This document shows positions 62,901 to 64,000 of a DNA stretch of 64,000 nucleotides, in pieces (position 1 is the first letter of the stretch; each line of letters starts with the position of its first letter). This DNA is from Rotaria sordida (Eukaryota; Rotifera; Eurotatoria; Philodinida; Philodinidae). The stretch covers positions 186,001-250,000 of the forward strand of contig CAJNOL010000055.1 in the NCBI GenBank assembly GCA_905250125.1, in the 5' to 3' direction. The notes beneath the pieces are model-generated. The model was not told the origin of the DNA, ran no database searches, and saw nothing but the letters and a program-made list of their open reading frames with translations. The position numbers and the translations under genes were made by a program.

Positions 62901-64000
62901 TCATCTTTGACTAAATTTTCTCTTTTACCATTGTTCGTGATAATCAAGGATAGACGACAGGAGAAAAAAAGTGTCTGAGAATAACAGCTCAAGTATAATG
63001 CTGACAATTGGCAAAGTCAAGTTTTTGTATTCAGAATGGAACAGGACATCTTTTTTAATTTTGATAGGGTAAGCAGGTGGATGGTTTCACCTCTGATCAA
63101 AAGTCTTTTTTATTTCCTCTTTCGTGACACACGATCTAAAACTAATGTGAAAGTATCAGGACAGAAATTTGAACTCTCAACATACCGTTATAGATATAAC
63201 ATCTGTTTTTATCAAAGACCAAGAATATGATACATAAACAACATAATTCACGCCATACAGACATAACATTAATAGAAGTTATCTGATGAAATCATTTTTC
63301 TATTTAAAGCAAAGGCATCTATACCATGTTTTTGCACTTTATTCTTGCAATGGATTGTGATAACAGCTTTTTTTTCTATATTACATCCATTGGGTATCAA
63401 CTGAATATCTATTAGACAATGAGGTAGGTAAATAGATAGTAACGTAGTTAGTTAAGTATGCTCTTTAGATAGACACACTGTTAGATAGGTTTATAGCTAA
63501 GTTAATGGCTAAAGAGATGCATCTATCTATCTGTGTATGAATTATTGACATTATGTAGATGACTTACGCGGACAAAAAAATTCATGGAAATGCATAACAG
63601 AAAAGGCATGCAAATAGAGAGAAAACAGAGAAGCATGTAAACGCACCGGAAATCAGGACGTTTTCAGATGCTAATCGCGATTCCCGTTTGTGAGTCAGCA
63701 ACGTTGACAGTAAATAGATATCAAAATGACTAAGAATTTGTAGCGTATAAAATGTCAACAATTTTACCTTGTGTAAGAAGTGATTGTTTTCATATTGCAT
63801 TTTTTAAAATGTTTTTCGATGACAATCGAAAACCGCGATTAACACCCGACAACGATTGAAACTTCTATAGTATTTTCACGCGTTTTTCCATTTTTATTGT
63901 TTGCTTGGATACTAGAGTTTTAATTGGCTTTCATTTGCTAGGAGAAGTATGTTCCACCAATATTCATGTTAATAGACTCCGATGCGTAAATATCATTTAG
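59975..64000. other. non-genic stretch to window end
   Basis: About 4 kb with no supported gene. It contains a (TTTC)n run at 61305-61328 next to a long palindrome (61343-61420), and a TAGA/TAGG-type degenerate simple repeat at about 63420-63540. Open frames are short and lack host-like codon bias. Confidence 0.45.
61343..61420. repeat. near-perfect 78-bp palindrome
   Basis: Two 39-bp arms meet with no spacer at ATATGCGCATAT (centre between 61381 and 61382). They differ at only two positions (T/C and A/G transitions). The outer part reads ATAAACATTACTAACATATG and its inverse. A TTTC microsatellite lies just to the left. Confidence 0.95.

Noticed and set aside
1..64000. tRNA, rRNA genes and CRISPR arrays
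   Set aside because: I looked for B-box-like GGTTCGAATCC cores, conserved rRNA cores and regularly spaced identical repeats and saw none; a covariance-model scan would be needed to exclude small RNA genes.

Overview
The window reads as nuclear DNA of a small, intron-rich, AT-rich metazoan. The supporting evidence is GT-AG introns mostly of 40-120 bp with a few multi-kilobase ones, codons strongly biased to A/T at third positions, poly-Ser, poly-Asn and poly-Gln tracts, a ciliary kinesin, a metazoan Rho exchange factor, a rhodopsin-type receptor, and a tetratricopeptide gene fossil of a kind I associate with bdelloid rotifers. A bdelloid rotifer (Rotaria/Adineta type) is my best guess. It is inference from gene content and style, not proof.

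Layout. 1-148: 5' end of a minus-strand gene that runs off the window. 4566-5061: Ly-6/uPAR-like gene whose signal-peptide exon is unresolved. 7513-9306: two-exon orphan GPCR (+). 10170-15345: cyclin A (-, six exons, one 3 kb intron). 16950-37835: one 37-exon RhoGEF2/PDZ-RhoGEF gene (+, 1667 residues by my splice model: PDZ, RGS-like, C1, DH, PH). Its introns hold an antisense ORF (17375-18013), a 371-codon alternative first exon or separate gene (22381-23502), a small 87-residue ORF (27921-28184), a tandem array and several hairpin-like elements. 40193-44702: KIF9-type kinesin (-, 14 exons, 822 residues). 44861-45532: divergent DUF1294-like membrane protein (+). 46112-51234: debris field with a decayed coding fragment with a NOV_C/DUF3883-like tail, a mariner transposase relic, a nonsense-interrupted ORF, and a TPR gene split by a 302-bp inverted-repeat element. 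51235-58443: mostly non-genic, with repeats and a possible 40-residue secreted peptide. 58444-59974: six-exon type I membrane protein (+). 59975-64000: non-genic, with an almost perfect 78-bp palindrome.

There is no operon logic. Cyclin A and RhoGEF2 diverge from a 1.6 kb spacer, KIF9 and the DUF1294 gene diverge from a 158-bp spacer, and RhoGEF2 and KIF9 converge. The exon models were built by hand: phases were checked across every junction of RhoGEF2, KIF9, cyclin A, the GPCR and the type I membrane protein, and each totals a multiple of three. Family names rest on motif recognition from memory, with no database search. The most interesting items are the nested and alternative first-exon arrangement inside RhoGEF2, the element-split TPR gene, the fresh palindrome, and the DUF1294 protein as a possible bacterial import.
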